A stretch of DNA of 64,000 nucleotides from Pyramidobacter porci (GTDB taxonomy: Bacteria; Synergistota; Synergistia; Synergistales; Dethiosulfovibrionaceae): the NCBI RefSeq assembly GCF_009695745.1, contig NZ_VUNH01000002.1, forward strand, positions 1 to 64,000, read 5' to 3'. Below are positions 1 through 8,842 of the stretch, piece after piece; the stretch's first letter is position 1, and each line of letters opens with the position of its first letter. A program made the position numbers and the translations under genes. The notes under the pieces were generated by a model. That model saw only the letters and a program-made list of their open reading frames with translations, made no database searches and had not been told where the DNA came from.

Positions 1-127
1 CGGAGACAACAGCACCTTCGAAGTGGACCTGATCGCGCCCGTGGCGATGAACGAAGGACTTCGCTTCGCCATCCGCGAAGGCGGCCACACCGTCGGCGCC
101 GGCGTCGTCTCTCAGATCCTCGAGTAA
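1..127 (+). CDS. tuf: Elongation factor Tu, C-terminal end (partial)
   Basis: The window opens inside this gene. The frame starting at base 2 reads 41 residues to a TAA at 125-127. The visible peptide ([19 protein letters not shown], then [20 protein letters not shown]) is the classic domain 3 C-terminus of EF-Tu, the GTPase that brings aminoacyl-tRNA to the ribosome. Its position just before rpsJ is the usual str/S10 junction. Only the last tenth of the protein is visible, so the GTP-binding domain cannot be judged. Confidence 0.95.
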   Translation, partial: GDNSTFEVDLIAPVAMNEGLRFAIREGGHTVGAGVVSQILE

Positions 128-141
128 GCGGAGGCCGTGTC

Positions 142-447
142 GTGTCCAAAAAAATCAGAATTCGTCTCAAAGCGTTTGATCATCGCGTACTCGATACCTC
201 TGCCGCCCAAATTGCTGAAACCGCAACGCGTAGCGGCGCCAAGGTCGCCGGTCCGATCCCGCTTCCTACGGAGATCAACAAGTTCTGCATCCTCACATCA
301 CCTCATGTCAATAAGGATGCTCGCGAGCACTATGAAATGAGAACCCACAAGCGTCTCATCGACATCCTCGATCCCACGCAGAAGACGATGGAAGCATTAA
401 TGCAGCTGAATCTTCCCTCTGGTGTCGATATCCAGATCAAGCTCTAG
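142..447 (+). CDS. rpsJ: 30S ribosomal protein S10
   Basis: The protein has 101 residues, the normal S10 length, and starts with GTG at 142 ([17 protein letters not shown]). The GGAG at 130-133 lies about 8 bases upstream and supports this start. S10 sits in the 30S head and in other bacteria also joins NusB in antitermination. It begins 14 bases after tuf and is the first gene of the S10 cluster. The family signature around [18 protein letters not shown] is intact. Confidence 0.97.
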   Translation: MSKKIRIRLKAFDHRVLDTSAAQIAETATRSGAKVAGPIPLPTEINKFCILTSPHVNKDAREHYEMRTHKRLIDILDPTQKTMEALMQLNLPSGVDIQIKL

Positions 448-507
448 CCGAGCGGGAAGCTCTGAGCCGATAAAGCTGAATCTCCCCTCTGATGGGGAGC
501 TCTGAGC
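404..507 (+). repeat. Imperfect direct repeat with hairpin at the rpsJ-rplC junction
   Basis: The 18-base block at 404-421 inside the end of rpsJ recurs at 474-491 with one mismatch. The 14-base block at 454-467 recurs at 494-507 with one mismatch. The spacer between rpsJ and rplC therefore looks like a degenerate tandem copy of the rpsJ end. Its second copy folds into a 6-bp stem (482-487 with 494-499) closed by a 6-base loop, just before the rplC ribosome-binding site. The junction is 79 bases, long for this cluster. Confidence 0.6.
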
Positions 508-526
508 AAAGGAGAGTGTATGTAGT

Positions 527-1153
527 ATGAGTCTTGGTATTCTTGGACAAAAGCTGGGGATGACCCGCGTATTCAATGAGGCGGGGCAGTCCGTCCCGGT
601 GACTGTGATCGCTGCTGGTCCTTGTTCTGTGGTCGATGTTCGTACTCCTGAGAAAAACGGTTATAGCGCCGTTCTTCTTGGTTTGGGCGAGCGTAAGCCT
701 CACAAGGTGACTAAGCCGCTCCGGGGCATGTATGACCGCTGCGGTGTGAAGCCCTGCCGTTGGCTACGCGAGTTCCGCATTGAAAATTCTGCTGAGTACA
801 AAGCTGGCCAAATTGTTGACGTGGCCGTCTTTGCCGAGGGCGAGACGGTCAGCGTCACTGGCACCAGTAAGGGAAAAGGATTCGCTGGCGTTATGAAGCG
901 CTGGAACTTTGGCGGTCTTCAAGCGAGTCATGGCGTGTCCGTGTCGCATCGTAAGCCGGCCTCAAGCGGGGCCAGCAGCTATCCGAGCCATATTTTCAAG
1001 GGCAAGACGATGCCCGGACATCTCGGCAACGAGCGCGTTACCATCAAGAATCTGACCGTCGTCGCAGTTGATAAGGAGAACAGCCTCCTTCTCATCAAGG
1101 GTGCGGTTCCTGGCGCCAAAAACGGTCTCGTCCTGATTCACAAGCAGGGCTAG
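527..1153 (+). CDS. rplC: 50S ribosomal protein L3
   Basis: The protein has 208 residues, typical for L3, a primary 23S rRNA binder near the peptidyl transferase centre. It begins MSLGILGQKLGMTRVF, the conserved N-terminus. The loop around GFAGVMKRWNFGG and the GHLGNERVT block are present. An AAAGGAGA at 508-515 precedes the ATG at a slightly long distance. A short hairpin just upstream separates it from rpsJ. It is followed after 20 bases by rplD. Confidence 0.97.
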   Translation: MSLGILGQKLGMTRVFNEAGQSVPVTVIAAGPCSVVDVRTPEKNGYSAVLLGLGERKPHKVTKPLRGMYDRCGVKPCRWLREFRIENSAEYKAGQIVDVAVFAEGETVSVTGTSKGKGFAGVMKRWNFGGLQASHGVSVSHRKPASSGASSYPSHIFKGKTMPGHLGNERVTIKNLTVVAVDKENSLLLIKGAVPGAKNGLVLIHKQG

Positions 1154-1173
1154 ACTGAAGGAGGATCAACGAA

Positions 1174-1797
1174 ATGCCTGTTATCAAGATTATGAATATC
1201 AGCGGAGAAGTCGTTGGGGAGAAGACACTTTCTGACGAAGTCTTCGGCGCTTCTGTTCATGTTTCTGCGATGCATCAGGTTGTAGTCGCTCAGTTGGCTC
1301 ATGCCAGGCAGGGGACAGCCAGCACCAAGATGCGCGGCGAAGTTCGCGGCGGCGGCAAGAAGCCCTGGAAACAGAAGCATACCGGTCGCGCGCGTGCGGG
1401 CAGCAGCCGATCGCCTCTCTGGGTCGGCGGCGGCGTGGTTCACGGCCCTAAGCCTCGTTCCTACAACCTGAAGGTCAATAAAAAGGTTCGTGCCTTGGCG
1501 ATGCGCAGTGCTCTTTCCATGAGAGTGATTGAGCAGTCGCTCTGTGCGGTGGAGAGCTTTGGTTTTGAGGTTCCTTCCACGAAGAAAATGAAAGGTTTCA
1601 TCGATTCTCTGAAAGCCAAAAAGATCCTCTTCCTGCTTGACCAGAGAGATGAAAATGTTGTCAGATCTGCCAGCAACATCCCCGGCGCTAAAGTCCTTCA
1701 TGTTGACAGCATCAACGTGCTTGACCTGGTTCATCATGATCACGTCGTGGCCACGCCGGCAGTTCTTGAAAAGCTTGAGGAGGTGTACGCTCGATGA
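1174..1797 (+). CDS. rplD: 50S ribosomal protein L4
   Basis: The protein has 207 residues, the normal length. L4 binds 23S rRNA and lines the exit tunnel through a long loop, seen here as the glycine/lysine-rich stretch around [20 protein letters not shown]. In Escherichia coli L4 also represses its own operon through the S10 leader. No comparable leader can be checked here because the tuf-rpsJ gap is only 14 bases. The start at 1174 follows AAGGAGGATCAACGAA. The stop overlaps the rplW start by 4 bases, which implies translational coupling. Confidence 0.97.
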   Translation: MPVIKIMNISGEVVGEKTLSDEVFGASVHVSAMHQVVVAQLAHARQGTASTKMRGEVRGGGKKPWKQKHTGRARAGSSRSPLWVGGGVVHGPKPRSYNLKVNKKVRALAMRSALSMRVIEQSLCAVESFGFEVPSTKKMKGFIDSLKAKKILFLLDQRDENVVRSASNIPGAKVLHVDSINVLDLVHHDHVVATPAVLEKLEEVYAR

Positions 1798-2090
1798 ATC
1801 TTGTAGCTCATGACATCATCATCCGTCCTGTGGTTACTGAGAAGAGCAGTCGCTTAATGGAAATGAACAAGTACACCTTCGAAGTCCATCCTATGGCCAA
1901 CAAAATTGAGATTCGCAAGGCCGTCGAGGTTGTCTTCAAGGTTAAGGTCAAGAGCGTTCATACGGTGAAGGTCCATTCCAAGCCCAAACGTATGGGAGCG
2001 TTTCTCGGCAAGAGCCGCGCGTGGAAAAAGGCCATTATCACGTTAGCTGATGGAGAGCGCATCCAGTTCTTCGAAGGCGCTGGCGCCTAG
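1794..2090 (+). CDS. rplW: 50S ribosomal protein L23
   Basis: The protein has 98 residues, usual for L23, which sits at the exit of the peptide tunnel and docks trigger factor and SRP. The N-terminus (HDIIIRPVVTEKSSRLME) and the KIEIRKAVEVVFKVKV block are conserved. Its ATG overlaps the rplD stop (ATGA). The ribosome-binding site GAGGAGG lies inside rplD. rplB follows after 21 bases. Confidence 0.97.
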   Translation: MNLVAHDIIIRPVVTEKSSRLMEMNKYTFEVHPMANKIEIRKAVEVVFKVKVKSVHTVKVHSKPKRMGAFLGKSRAWKKAIITLADGERIQFFEGAGA

Positions 2091-2111
2091 CGATTGGAGG
2101 AAATCTGAAAA

Positions 2112-2942
2112 ATGGCAATCAAGGAATTCAATCCCTACACCGCCAGTAGACGTCATATGACGATTCTGAGCCGTGAAGACATCACGAAGCAGAAGCCTGA
2201 GCGTTCACTGCTTGCTGGAAGAAAGAAAAAAACCGGCGGCCGCAACAACTATGGACGCAGAACCATGCGTTTCATCGGCGGCGGTCACATTCGCCGGTTG
2301 CGCATCATCGACTTCAAACGCGATAAGATCGGTATCCCCGGTCGTGTTGCGGCGATCGAATATGATCCCAACCGTTCTGCCCGCCTGGCGTTGATTTTTT
2401 ATGTCGACGGCGAGAAGCGCTACATCCTCTGCCCCGATCAGCTTCACGTCGGCGATATGATTATGGCCGGTCCCGAGGCAGATATTCGCCCTGGTAACGC
2501 CAAGAAGTTCAAAAACATTCCCGACGGTACGCTGATCCACAACATCGAACTTGAACCGGGCCGCGGCGCCAAACTGGTACGCTCCGCCGGCGTCAGCGCT
2601 CAGCTGATGGCTCGAGAAGGAAAGTTTGCGTTTGTGCGCATGCCGAGTGGTGAACTCCGCAAGTTCCTGCTCGAATGTACCGCCACCATCGGCGTGGTTG
2701 GCAACGGCGAACATGAGAACATCTCGCTCGGCAAAGCCGGTAAGACTCGCTGGCTGGGCCGTAAGGGACGCATTCGCGCTATGATTCAGAACCCCGTCGA
2801 CCATCCCATGGGCGGTGGAGAGGGCACCACGAAATCGCATCATCACCCCTGTTCGCCTTGGGGTACCCCTGCGAAGGGCTATCGTACTCGTGCGCGTAAG
2901 CCTTCTGACAAGTTCATTGTCAGACGCCGTTACGCCAAGTAG
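2112..2942 (+). CDS. rplB: 50S ribosomal protein L2
   Basis: The protein has 276 residues, the normal length. L2 is needed for subunit association and peptidyl transferase assembly. The start [17 protein letters not shown] is typical. The C-terminal segment [12 protein letters not shown] contains the conserved histidine of the L2 family, and the [11 protein letters not shown] and basic C-terminus follow. The GGAGG at 2096-2100 precedes the ATG. rpsS begins 20 bases after its stop. Confidence 0.98.
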   Translation: MAIKEFNPYTASRRHMTILSREDITKQKPERSLLAGRKKKTGGRNNYGRRTMRFIGGGHIRRLRIIDFKRDKIGIPGRVAAIEYDPNRSARLALIFYVDGEKRYILCPDQLHVGDMIMAGPEADIRPGNAKKFKNIPDGTLIHNIELEPGRGAKLVRSAGVSAQLMAREGKFAFVRMPSGELRKFLLECTATIGVVGNGEHENISLGKAGKTRWLGRKGRIRAMIQNPVDHPMGGGEGTTKSHHHPCSPWGTPAKGYRTRARKPSDKFIVRRRYAK

Positions 2943-2962
2943 TAGGGTAAGGAGGACAAAAT

Positions 2963-3277
2963 ATGGCACGTTCTGCTAAAAAAGGGCCCTACGTCGAGGC
3001 GAGACTCCTCAAGAGGGTCGAGGAACTGAACGGAAGTGGTACCAAAAAGGTTCTCAAAACTTGGTCGCGCGCTTCCATGATCGTTCCGCCTATGGTTGGT
3101 CATACAATTGCCGTTCATAACGGTCGTACTCATGTTCCTGTTTACATCAGCGAGAACATGATCGGTCACAAGCTGGGCGAATTCGCTCTGACCCGTCGTT
3201 TTACCGGTCACAGCGGTCAGGAGCGTTCAGTTCCGACAGCGGCGGCAGCGCCTAAGGCTGCTTCGGCGGCTAAGTAA
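2963..3277 (+). CDS. rpsS: 30S ribosomal protein S19
   Basis: The protein has 104 residues. The core ([16 protein letters not shown] to [16 protein letters not shown]) is standard S19 of the 30S head. Compared with the roughly 92-residue E. coli protein it carries an alanine-rich tail ([14 protein letters not shown]). S19 tails vary between phyla, so this is probably lineage-specific. A TAAGGAGGACAAAAT ribosome-binding region decides the start. Confidence 0.97.
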   Translation: MARSAKKGPYVEARLLKRVEELNGSGTKKVLKTWSRASMIVPPMVGHTIAVHNGRTHVPVYISENMIGHKLGEFALTRRFTGHSGQERSVPTAAAAPKAASAAK

Positions 3278-3291
3278 AGGGGGACATTGAC

Positions 3292-3621
3292 GTGCAGGCT
3301 TATGCAATTGCCAAGGCGGTTCGTATTTCGCCTTATAAAGTTCGTCAGGTACTGCCTTTGATTCGCGGCAAGAAAGTCGGAGATGCCATGATGGTTCTCC
3401 GCTACACCCCGAAGAAAGCTGCCCGACTTGTGGAAAAGGTGCTGAAGAGCGCCGTCGCCAACGCCGAATTCAACTTCGGTATGGATGTTGAGAAGCTGAA
3501 AGTCGTCGAGGCTAAAGCGGATCAGGGGCCCAGCATGAAGCGTTTCCGTCCTGCATCCATGGGGCGCGCCCATGCCTATGTGCATCGTACCAGTCACATC
3601 ACTGTGACGGTCGCCGAGTAA
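3292..3621 (+). CDS. rplV: 50S ribosomal protein L22
   Basis: The protein has 109 residues, normal for L22, whose beta-hairpin reaches into the exit tunnel. It uses a GTG start at 3292 behind AAAGGGGGACATTGAC. Conserved elements are the N-terminal AIAKAVRISPYKVRQVL and the hairpin around GPSMKRFRPASMGRA, which carries the residues lining the macrolide site. It sits 14 bases from both neighbours. Confidence 0.97.
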   Translation: MQAYAIAKAVRISPYKVRQVLPLIRGKKVGDAMMVLRYTPKKAARLVEKVLKSAVANAEFNFGMDVEKLKVVEAKADQGPSMKRFRPASMGRAHAYVHRTSHITVTVAE

Positions 3622-3635
3622 GGAGGAAAGGACTT

Positions 3636-4325
3636 ATGGGTCAGAAAGTTCATCCGATCGGTTATCGTATCGGCGTGATCCGTGACTGGGAATCCAAGTG
3701 GTATGCGGTTGGTAAAAACTATGTGAAGAATCTTCACGAGGACATCAAGCTGCGCTCTTGGATTAAAAACCGCTGGGAAGGCGCCGGCATTTCTCGCGTT
3801 GAGATCGAGCGCGTTGGCAAGGTAATTCGCTTCACGCTGTGGACGGCTCGTCCTGGTGTGGTGATCGGCAAACAGGGCGCCGAGTTGACGAAAGTGAAAG
3901 ACGAGCTCCAGGCTCTGACGGGTACCCGAGTGATGCTGAACGTTCAGGAGATCAAAAACCCTGACGTTGACGCTCAGCTTGTGGCCGAAGGCATCGCCTC
4001 TGCGCTGGAACGGCGCGTCAGTTTCCGTCGCGCTATGAAGCAGGCTATGTTCCGTACTATGAAGGCCGGCGGTCTGGGCATCAAGATCCAGTGTTCTGGA
4101 CGTCTTGGCGGAGCGGAAATTGCCCGCACGGAGTGGTATAACGATGGACGCCTTCCTCTTTCCACTCTCCGCGCTGACGTGGACTACAGTTGCGTCAAGG
4201 CCGTGACCATGTACGGCGCTATTGGCGTGAAGTGCTGGATCTACCGTGATGAAAAAGCCTTGAACACGGCAGCGCCCCGTCCTGTCCGCAGCAGGGCGAA
4301 CAAAAGGGAAGGAGGCCGGGCTTAA
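3636..4325 (+). CDS. rpsC: 30S ribosomal protein S3
   Basis: The protein has 229 residues, the normal length. S3 forms part of the mRNA entry channel. The KH domain with GVVIGKQGAELTKVKDEL is at about residues 75-95, and the C-terminal S3 domain with GRLGGAEIARTEWYNDGRLPL follows. The start MGQKVHPIGYRIG is canonical and AAGGAGG lies just upstream. The stop TAA directly abuts the rplP ATG. Confidence 0.97.
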   Translation: MGQKVHPIGYRIGVIRDWESKWYAVGKNYVKNLHEDIKLRSWIKNRWEGAGISRVEIERVGKVIRFTLWTARPGVVIGKQGAELTKVKDELQALTGTRVMLNVQEIKNPDVDAQLVAEGIASALERRVSFRRAMKQAMFRTMKAGGLGIKIQCSGRLGGAEIARTEWYNDGRLPLSTLRADVDYSCVKAVTMYGAIGVKCWIYRDEKALNTAAPRPVRSRANKREGGRA

Positions 4326-4748
4326 ATGTTGATGCCGAAGAGAACAAAGTTCCGCAAGCCTCATCGCGACTGCCTTGTGGGCGAAACGAAAGGCGGGGCT
4401 TACGTGGCTTTTGGCGAGTTCGGCGTGCAGGCGATGGAATGCGCTTACATTACCGCTCGTCAGATCGAGGCGACCCGCGTTGCCATCAACCGTAAGATGC
4501 GCAAGGGCGGCAAACTGTGGATCCGCATCTTCCCCGACGTGCCTTATACGAAGAAGCCTCTTGAAACCCGAATGGGAAAGGGAAAGGGCGCTCCTGAGTT
4601 CTGGGTATCTGCCGTTCGTAAAGGCCGTATTATGTTTGAGCTTGGCGGGATTCCCCGTGAAGTTGCTGAGGAAGCGTTCCGCACGGCTTCTCACAAGCTT
4701 CCTATCAAGGTGCGGCTTGTGACCCGCGACAGTTTGGATGGTGAATAG
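4326..4748 (+). CDS. rplP: 50S ribosomal protein L16
   Basis: The protein has 140 residues. L16 contacts A- and P-site tRNA in the 50S subunit. The start [15 protein letters not shown] is the family N-terminus. It begins on the base after the rpsC stop, so re-initiation from the upstream GGAAGGAGG (within rpsC) is likely. The conserved [12 protein letters not shown] segment is present. Confidence 0.97.
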   Translation: MLMPKRTKFRKPHRDCLVGETKGGAYVAFGEFGVQAMECAYITARQIEATRVAINRKMRKGGKLWIRIFPDVPYTKKPLETRMGKGKGAPEFWVSAVRKGRIMFELGGIPREVAEEAFRTASHKLPIKVRLVTRDSLDGE

Positions 4749-4750
4749 TA

Positions 4751-4966
4751 ATGGACGCCAAGAGTCTGCGTGAAATGACCGTTGAAGAGCTCATGAACAA
4801 GCACAACCAGTTCAAGGAAGAGCTGTTTAACCTGCGCTTCCAGAATGCTGTTGGTCAGTTGAAGAACACCAGCAGAATCAAAGAGGTCAAGAAGACCATC
4901 GCGAGAGTCCTTACCATTGTTCACGAAAAAGAACAGGGACTGAACGTGAACGCCGGAAGGAGGTAA
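4751..4966 (+). CDS. rpmC: 50S ribosomal protein L29
   Basis: The protein has 71 residues, two alpha helices, with the L29 signature LRFQNAVGQLKNTSRIKEVKKTIAR. L29 lies near the tunnel exit beside L23. It starts 2 bases after rplP and ends 6 bases before rpsQ, so it is tightly coupled. A GGAAGGAGGTAA at its end provides the rpsQ ribosome-binding site. Confidence 0.96.
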   Translation: MDAKSLREMTVEELMNKHNQFKEELFNLRFQNAVGQLKNTSRIKEVKKTIARVLTIVHEKEQGLNVNAGRR

Positions 4967-4972
4967 GGCACA

Positions 4973-5263
4973 ATGGAAGCTAAAACCCCTCATCGCAAGA
5001 TGAAAATCGGAATCGTTGTCAGCGACAAGATGGAGAAGACGATCTCTGTCCGTGTGACCCGGCATGCCATGCACCCTGTGTATGGTAAGCGCATCATCAA
5101 ATCCAAGAAGTTCCTTGTGCACGATGCTGAGAACGCCTGCCGCATGGGCGACAGAGTCCAGTTTGCCGAAACTCGTCCTATGAGCAAGAACAAGCGCTGG
5201 ACCCTCGTCAAGATCATTGAGAGAGCCCCCATCCTGGGCGGATCTGTCGAGGAGGATGTTTAA
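4973..5263 (+). CDS. rpsQ: 30S ribosomal protein S17
   Basis: The protein has 96 residues, slightly longer than the roughly 84-residue E. coli protein through a C-terminal tail. S17 is an OB-fold protein that binds 16S rRNA early in 30S assembly. The signature GIVVSDKMEKTISVRV and RPMSKNKRWTLVKIIERA are intact. The strong GGAAGGAGG in the rpmC end decides the start. Confidence 0.96.
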   Translation: MEAKTPHRKMKIGIVVSDKMEKTISVRVTRHAMHPVYGKRIIKSKKFLVHDAENACRMGDRVQFAETRPMSKNKRWTLVKIIERAPILGGSVEEDV

Positions 5264-5266
5264 CCG

Positions 5267-5635
5267 ATGATCCAGTTGAATACAGTGCTTAACGTTGCTG
5301 ACAACACCGGAGCGAAACGTGTCAAGTGCATCCAGGTACTCGGTGGCAGCCGCCGCCGTTTCGGTTCACTGGGCGATATCATCGTTTGCGCTGTGAAGGA
5401 AGCTATTCCCAACAGCAATGTTGCCAAGGGCAGCGTCGTCAAGGCTGTGATCGTCCGTACTAAAAAGGAGCGTCGTCGCGCTGACGGTTCCTACGTGCGC
5501 TTTGACGACAACGCCGCCGTTCTGATCGACGGTAACGGAGATCCTAGAGGAACTCGTATTTTTGGCCCAGTCGCCCGTGAGCTTCGCGCGAAGAAGTACA
5601 TGCGCATCATCTCGCTGGCGCCCGAAGTTGTATAG
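5267..5635 (+). CDS. rplN: 50S ribosomal protein L14
   Basis: The protein has 122 residues, exactly the usual length. It begins [18 protein letters not shown] and carries [20 protein letters not shown] and [13 protein letters not shown], all L14 hallmarks. L14 lies at the subunit interface and binds the silencing factor RsfS. It starts 3 bases after rpsQ. Confidence 0.98.
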   Translation: MIQLNTVLNVADNTGAKRVKCIQVLGGSRRRFGSLGDIIVCAVKEAIPNSNVAKGSVVKAVIVRTKKERRRADGSYVRFDDNAAVLIDGNGDPRGTRIFGPVARELRAKKYMRIISLAPEVV

Positions 5636-5647
5636 GAGGCCTGCGTG

Positions 5648-5977
5648 ATGAGCAAAATGCGTTTGAAAAAGGGTGACCGCGTCAGAGTCATCTCCGGTAA
5701 GGACAAGGGCAAGGAAGGCAAAATTCTTGTCTCCTTCCCCGCGGAAAATAAGGTTATCGTCGAAGGAGTGAGCGTTGCTTCGCGTCACAGCAAACCCACT
5801 CAGGCCAATCCGCAGGGCGGCATCGTCAAGAAGGAAACGCCGATCTATGCCTCCAAGGTCATGCTGATTTGCCCCAACACCGGAAAACCCACCCGCGTTG
5901 GTCATGCTTTCTTGGAAGACGGCCGCAAGGTACGCGTGGCCAAGGTTTCCGGCGAAATTGTCGACCAGCTCAAGTAG
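5648..5977 (+). CDS. rplX: 50S ribosomal protein L24
   Basis: L24 is an assembly initiator that binds the 5' part of 23S rRNA. An in-frame GTG at 5645 and ATG at 5648 are adjacent. I chose the ATG, giving 109 residues ([23 protein letters not shown]), because AGGAGG at 5634-5639 is better spaced from it. The KOW motif around [15 protein letters not shown] is clear. It lies between rplN and rplE with short gaps. Confidence 0.96.
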   Translation: MSKMRLKKGDRVRVISGKDKGKEGKILVSFPAENKVIVEGVSVASRHSKPTQANPQGGIVKKETPIYASKVMLICPNTGKPTRVGHAFLEDGRKVRVAKVSGEIVDQLK

Positions 5978-5992
5978 TGGAGGAGGCAAATT

Positions 5993-6541
5993 ATGACCGT
6001 ACGCGTGCTGGAAAAATACAAGAGCGAAGTTGTGCCTGCGCTTCAGGCGCAGTTCGCCTATAAAAACCTCATGATGATGCCCAAGATCGCCAAGGTCGTC
6101 ATTAACATTGGCGTCGGCGATGCCAAGAGCGACAGCAAGTTTATCGACGCGGCCGTCGCTGAGCTTGCTACGATCAGCGGACAGCGTCCGATGATCAAGA
6201 AGTCGAAAAAATCCATTGCGAACTTCAAGCTTCGCGAAGGCTCTCCCGTCGGCTGCAGCGTGACGCTTCGCGGTGTGCGCATGTGGGAATTTCTCGATCG
6301 ACTGCTGAATCTTACTCTTGCCCGCATCAAGGACTTTCAAGGTGTTTCGAGAACCTCCTTCGACGGACGCGGCAATTACAATCTCGGTCTCAAGGATCAG
6401 CTGATCTTCCCCGAGATCAATTACGACAAGGTCGTGAAGCTTCGCGGCATGAATGTTACCATCGTTACCACTGCGAATACCGACGAAGAGGCGTTTGTCA
6501 TGCTCGAGAAGCTTGGTATGCCTTTTGCGCATGCTGAATAG
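5993..6541 (+). CDS. rplE: 50S ribosomal protein L5
   Basis: The protein has 182 residues, close to the standard 179. L5 binds 5S rRNA with L18 and contacts P-site tRNA. Signatures include [40 protein letters not shown] and [29 protein letters not shown] ribosome-binding site precedes the ATG. Confidence 0.98.
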   Translation: MTVRVLEKYKSEVVPALQAQFAYKNLMMMPKIAKVVINIGVGDAKSDSKFIDAAVAELATISGQRPMIKKSKKSIANFKLREGSPVGCSVTLRGVRMWEFLDRLLNLTLARIKDFQGVSRTSFDGRGNYNLGLKDQLIFPEINYDKVVKLRGMNVTIVTTANTDEEAFVMLEKLGMPFAHAE

Positions 6542-6552
6542 GAGGGGTTGAG

Positions 6553-6738
6553 ATGGCGAGAAAAGCTCTGAAGAACAAGGCTGCGCTGCCCCCGAAATTT
6601 TCGACCCGCGGCTACAACAGATGCCCGATCTGCGGTCGTATGCACGGTTACATGAGAGATTTTGACATGTGCCGCTGCTGCTTCCGTAACCTTGCCCGCG
6701 AAGGCAAGATCCCTGGAATTGTCAAGTCGAGCTGGTAA
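6553..6738 (+). CDS. rpsN: 30S ribosomal protein S14, zinc-binding type
   Basis: The protein has 61 residues, the short S14 form (type Z). The zinc ribbon is intact with Cys24, Cys27, Cys40 and Cys43. Some bacteria replace this form with a zinc-free paralogue under zinc starvation; no second copy is visible here. It starts 11 bases after rplE behind AGGAGGGG. Confidence 0.97.
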   Translation: MARKALKNKAALPPKFSTRGYNRCPICGRMHGYMRDFDMCRCCFRNLAREGKIPGIVKSSW

Positions 6739-6767
6739 ATTACCGCTCTGAAGAAAGGGGAACTTTC

Positions 6768-7172
6768 ATGTACGTTAACGATCCGATTGCGGATATGCTC
6801 ACGAGAATTCGCAATGCGAACATGGTCTACCATGAGAGCGTTGATATCCCGATCAGCAAGATGAAGCTGGGGATTGCGAAGATCCTGAAAAGTGAAGGTT
6901 ACATCCGCAACTACAAGGTCCTCAACGACCCCAAAAAGCCCGCGGGTACCATCAAGGTTTTTATGAACTATGGTCCCAATCGCGAGCGCGTCGTGCAGGG
7001 CCTTCGCCGCATGAGTAAGCCCGGCCGCCGTGTCTATGTCGGCAAGGATAAACTGCCTAAAGTCATGGGAGGCTTAGGAATTGCCATTATTTCTACCTCT
7101 CAGGGATTGAAGACCGACGCCGAGGCCAGGCTGCTTGGCCTTGGCGGAGAAGTCGTCTGCTATGTCTGGTAA
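6768..7172 (+). CDS. rpsH: 30S ribosomal protein S8
   Basis: The protein has 134 residues, the normal length. In E. coli S8 represses the spc operon by binding mRNA near rplE; whether that holds here cannot be told. It begins [20 protein letters not shown] and ends [11 protein letters not shown], both conserved. AAAGGGGAAC supplies the ribosome-binding site. The 29-base gap before it is one of the wider ones in the cluster. Confidence 0.97.
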   Translation: MYVNDPIADMLTRIRNANMVYHESVDIPISKMKLGIAKILKSEGYIRNYKVLNDPKKPAGTIKVFMNYGPNRERVVQGLRRMSKPGRRVYVGKDKLPKVMGGLGIAIISTSQGLKTDAEARLLGLGGEVVCYVW

Positions 7173-7186
7173 GGCGAGGGATTAAC

Positions 7187-7726
7187 ATGTCAAGATTAGG
7201 ACGTAAGCCCGTCACGGTCCCGCAGGGTGCCAGCGTAGAGGTCAAGGAAAACAGAATCGTTGTTAAGGGCAGGAACGGTGAGCTGTCCATGCCCCTCGTG
7301 GAAAATATCTCCGTCGAGGTCAAGGACGGTGCTGTTCACGTGGCACGCGCCAACGAAGAGAAAACCACAAAGGCCGCGCACGGCATGGTTCGCGCTATGA
7401 TTAACAACATGGTTATCGGCGTTACCGAAGGCTACACCAAGACGCTTGAAATTGAGGGCGTCGGCTATCGTGCCGCTATGAAAGGCAAAAATCTCGGCCT
7501 GAGCCTAGGCTTTTCCCATCCGGTCGAGGTCGTTCCTCCTGAAGGAGTTACTTTTGCCGTAGAAGGCGCGACCAAGATTTTCGTCAAGGGCATTGACAAA
7601 CAGGTTGTTGGCCAGATTGCTGCGATCATTCGCGGGTATCGCGCCCCCGAACCTTACAAGGGTAAGGGTATTCACTATCTCGGCGAGCATATCCTGCGCA
7701 AGGCCGGCAAGACCGCTACTAAGTAA
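7187..7726 (+). CDS. rplF: 50S ribosomal protein L6
   Basis: The protein has 179 residues with two repeated L6 domains. The first starts MSRLGRKPVTVPQGASV. The C-terminal signature PEPYKGKGIHYLGEHILRKAGK is complete. L6 lies near the sarcin-ricin loop and the factor-binding site. It is placed between rpsH and rplR as in most bacteria. Confidence 0.98.
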   Translation: MSRLGRKPVTVPQGASVEVKENRIVVKGRNGELSMPLVENISVEVKDGAVHVARANEEKTTKAAHGMVRAMINNMVIGVTEGYTKTLEIEGVGYRAAMKGKNLGLSLGFSHPVEVVPPEGVTFAVEGATKIFVKGIDKQVVGQIAAIIRGYRAPEPYKGKGIHYLGEHILRKAGKTATK

Positions 7727-7742
7727 GACGAGGTGAGCCGAT

Positions 7743-8114
7743 ATGATTAAGACCAAGAGCAGAAATGAGATGCGTCTCCTTCGGCACAGCCGTCTTCGCA
7801 AGAGCGTTTCCGGCACCGCTGAGAGACCGAGACTGTCCGTTTTCCGCAGCCTGAGAGACATTTACGTTCAGGTGATCGATGATACCGTCGGTCATACGCT
7901 GGTCTCCGTGTCCACGAAGGAAAAGTCCGTGGCGCAGACCCTCGAGTGCGGCCATTGCACGGTAGCCGCCGCCAAGGTTATTGGCAAGCTTGTTGCGGAG
8001 CGCGCGAAGGAAAAGGGCATCACCGAGGTCGTCTTCGACCGTGGTGGTCATGTGTATCACGGTCGCGTTCAGGCCATTGCCGACGCTGCTCGTGAAGCCG
8101 GTTTGAAGCTCTAG
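7743..8114 (+). CDS. rplR: 50S ribosomal protein L18
   Basis: The protein has 123 residues. L18 delivers 5S rRNA to the 50S subunit. Conserved blocks are the [20 protein letters not shown] strand and the C-terminal [21 protein letters not shown]. The Arg/Lys-rich N-terminus contacts 5S rRNA. It starts 16 bases after rplF behind GACGAGGTGAGC. Confidence 0.97.
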   Translation: MIKTKSRNEMRLLRHSRLRKSVSGTAERPRLSVFRSLRDIYVQVIDDTVGHTLVSVSTKEKSVAQTLECGHCTVAAAKVIGKLVAERAKEKGITEVVFDRGGHVYHGRVQAIADAAREAGLKL

Positions 8115-8126
8115 GGAGGAATTTCA

Positions 8127-8630
8127 ATGACCGAAAAACAGTCTGCGAGCGGTACCGAGCTGAACGAACGCGTTGTCTTTATCAACCGTGTCAGCAAGAC
8201 CGTCAAGGGCGGCAAGAGATTTCGTTTCAGTATCCTTCTTGCCGTTGGTGATGGCGAAGGCAAGGTAGGCATCGGCATGGGCAAGGCCCGCGAAATTTCC
8301 GAGGCTGTCCGCAAGGGGATGGAAGACGCGAAGAAGGACATGATTCTTGTAAAGCACAACGGCAAGACTATTCCTCATCCGGTGATGGGACGATACGGTT
8401 CTGCCGCGGTTCTCCTCCGTCCTGCCGCCGACGGCACCGGGGTCATTGCCGGCAGCGTTGTCCGTGCCATTATGGAGCTGGGCGGGATCAAGGACGTTAT
8501 GACCAAGGTTGTTGGCCATACGAGCAATCCCGTTAACGTTGCCCGCGCTACTCTGGCTGCTGTCGCCGCTCTGCGCACGCGTGACGAGATCATGACGTTG
8601 CGCGGCAAGAAAAAGTCGGAGAACGCTTAG
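8127..8630 (+). CDS. rpsE: 30S ribosomal protein S5
   Basis: The protein has 167 residues, the normal length. S5 lies at the mRNA entry and acts in decoding fidelity. The N-terminal double-stranded RNA-binding fold includes NERVVFINRVSKTVKGGKRF. The spectinomycin-site loop and the C-terminal GGIKDVMTKVVGHTSNP are conserved. GGGAGGAATTTCA precedes the ATG. Confidence 0.98.
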   Translation: MTEKQSASGTELNERVVFINRVSKTVKGGKRFRFSILLAVGDGEGKVGIGMGKAREISEAVRKGMEDAKKDMILVKHNGKTIPHPVMGRYGSAAVLLRPAADGTGVIAGSVVRAIMELGGIKDVMTKVVGHTSNPVNVARATLAAVAALRTRDEIMTLRGKKKSENA

Positions 8631-8643
8631 GAGGAAAAGGAGT

Positions 8644-8829
8644 ATGGCTAAACTTCGTATTGTCTGGAAGAAGAGCGACATCGGCCGTCCTGAGCGTCAG
8701 TCGCGCACGATCAAGGCGCTGGGGTTCCATAAACTGAACTCGGTCGTCATTCACGAGGATACGCCCCAGATCCGCGGCATGGTTCGCGCTGTGGCTCACC
8801 TTGTTGAGTGCTCTGAAGTGAACGAGTAA
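8644..8829 (+). CDS. rpmD: 50S ribosomal protein L30
   Basis: The protein has 61 residues, the usual size. It begins MAKLRIVWKKSDIGRPERQ and contains TIKALGFHKLNSVVIHEDTP, the L30 signature. It is one of the less widely kept ribosomal proteins. It sits 13 bases from both rpsE and rplO, with AGGAGGAAAAGGAGT as its ribosome-binding region. Confidence 0.97.
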   Translation: MAKLRIVWKKSDIGRPERQSRTIKALGFHKLNSVVIHEDTPQIRGMVRAVAHLVECSEVNE

Positions 8830-8842
8830 GGGGGCACAAGCA

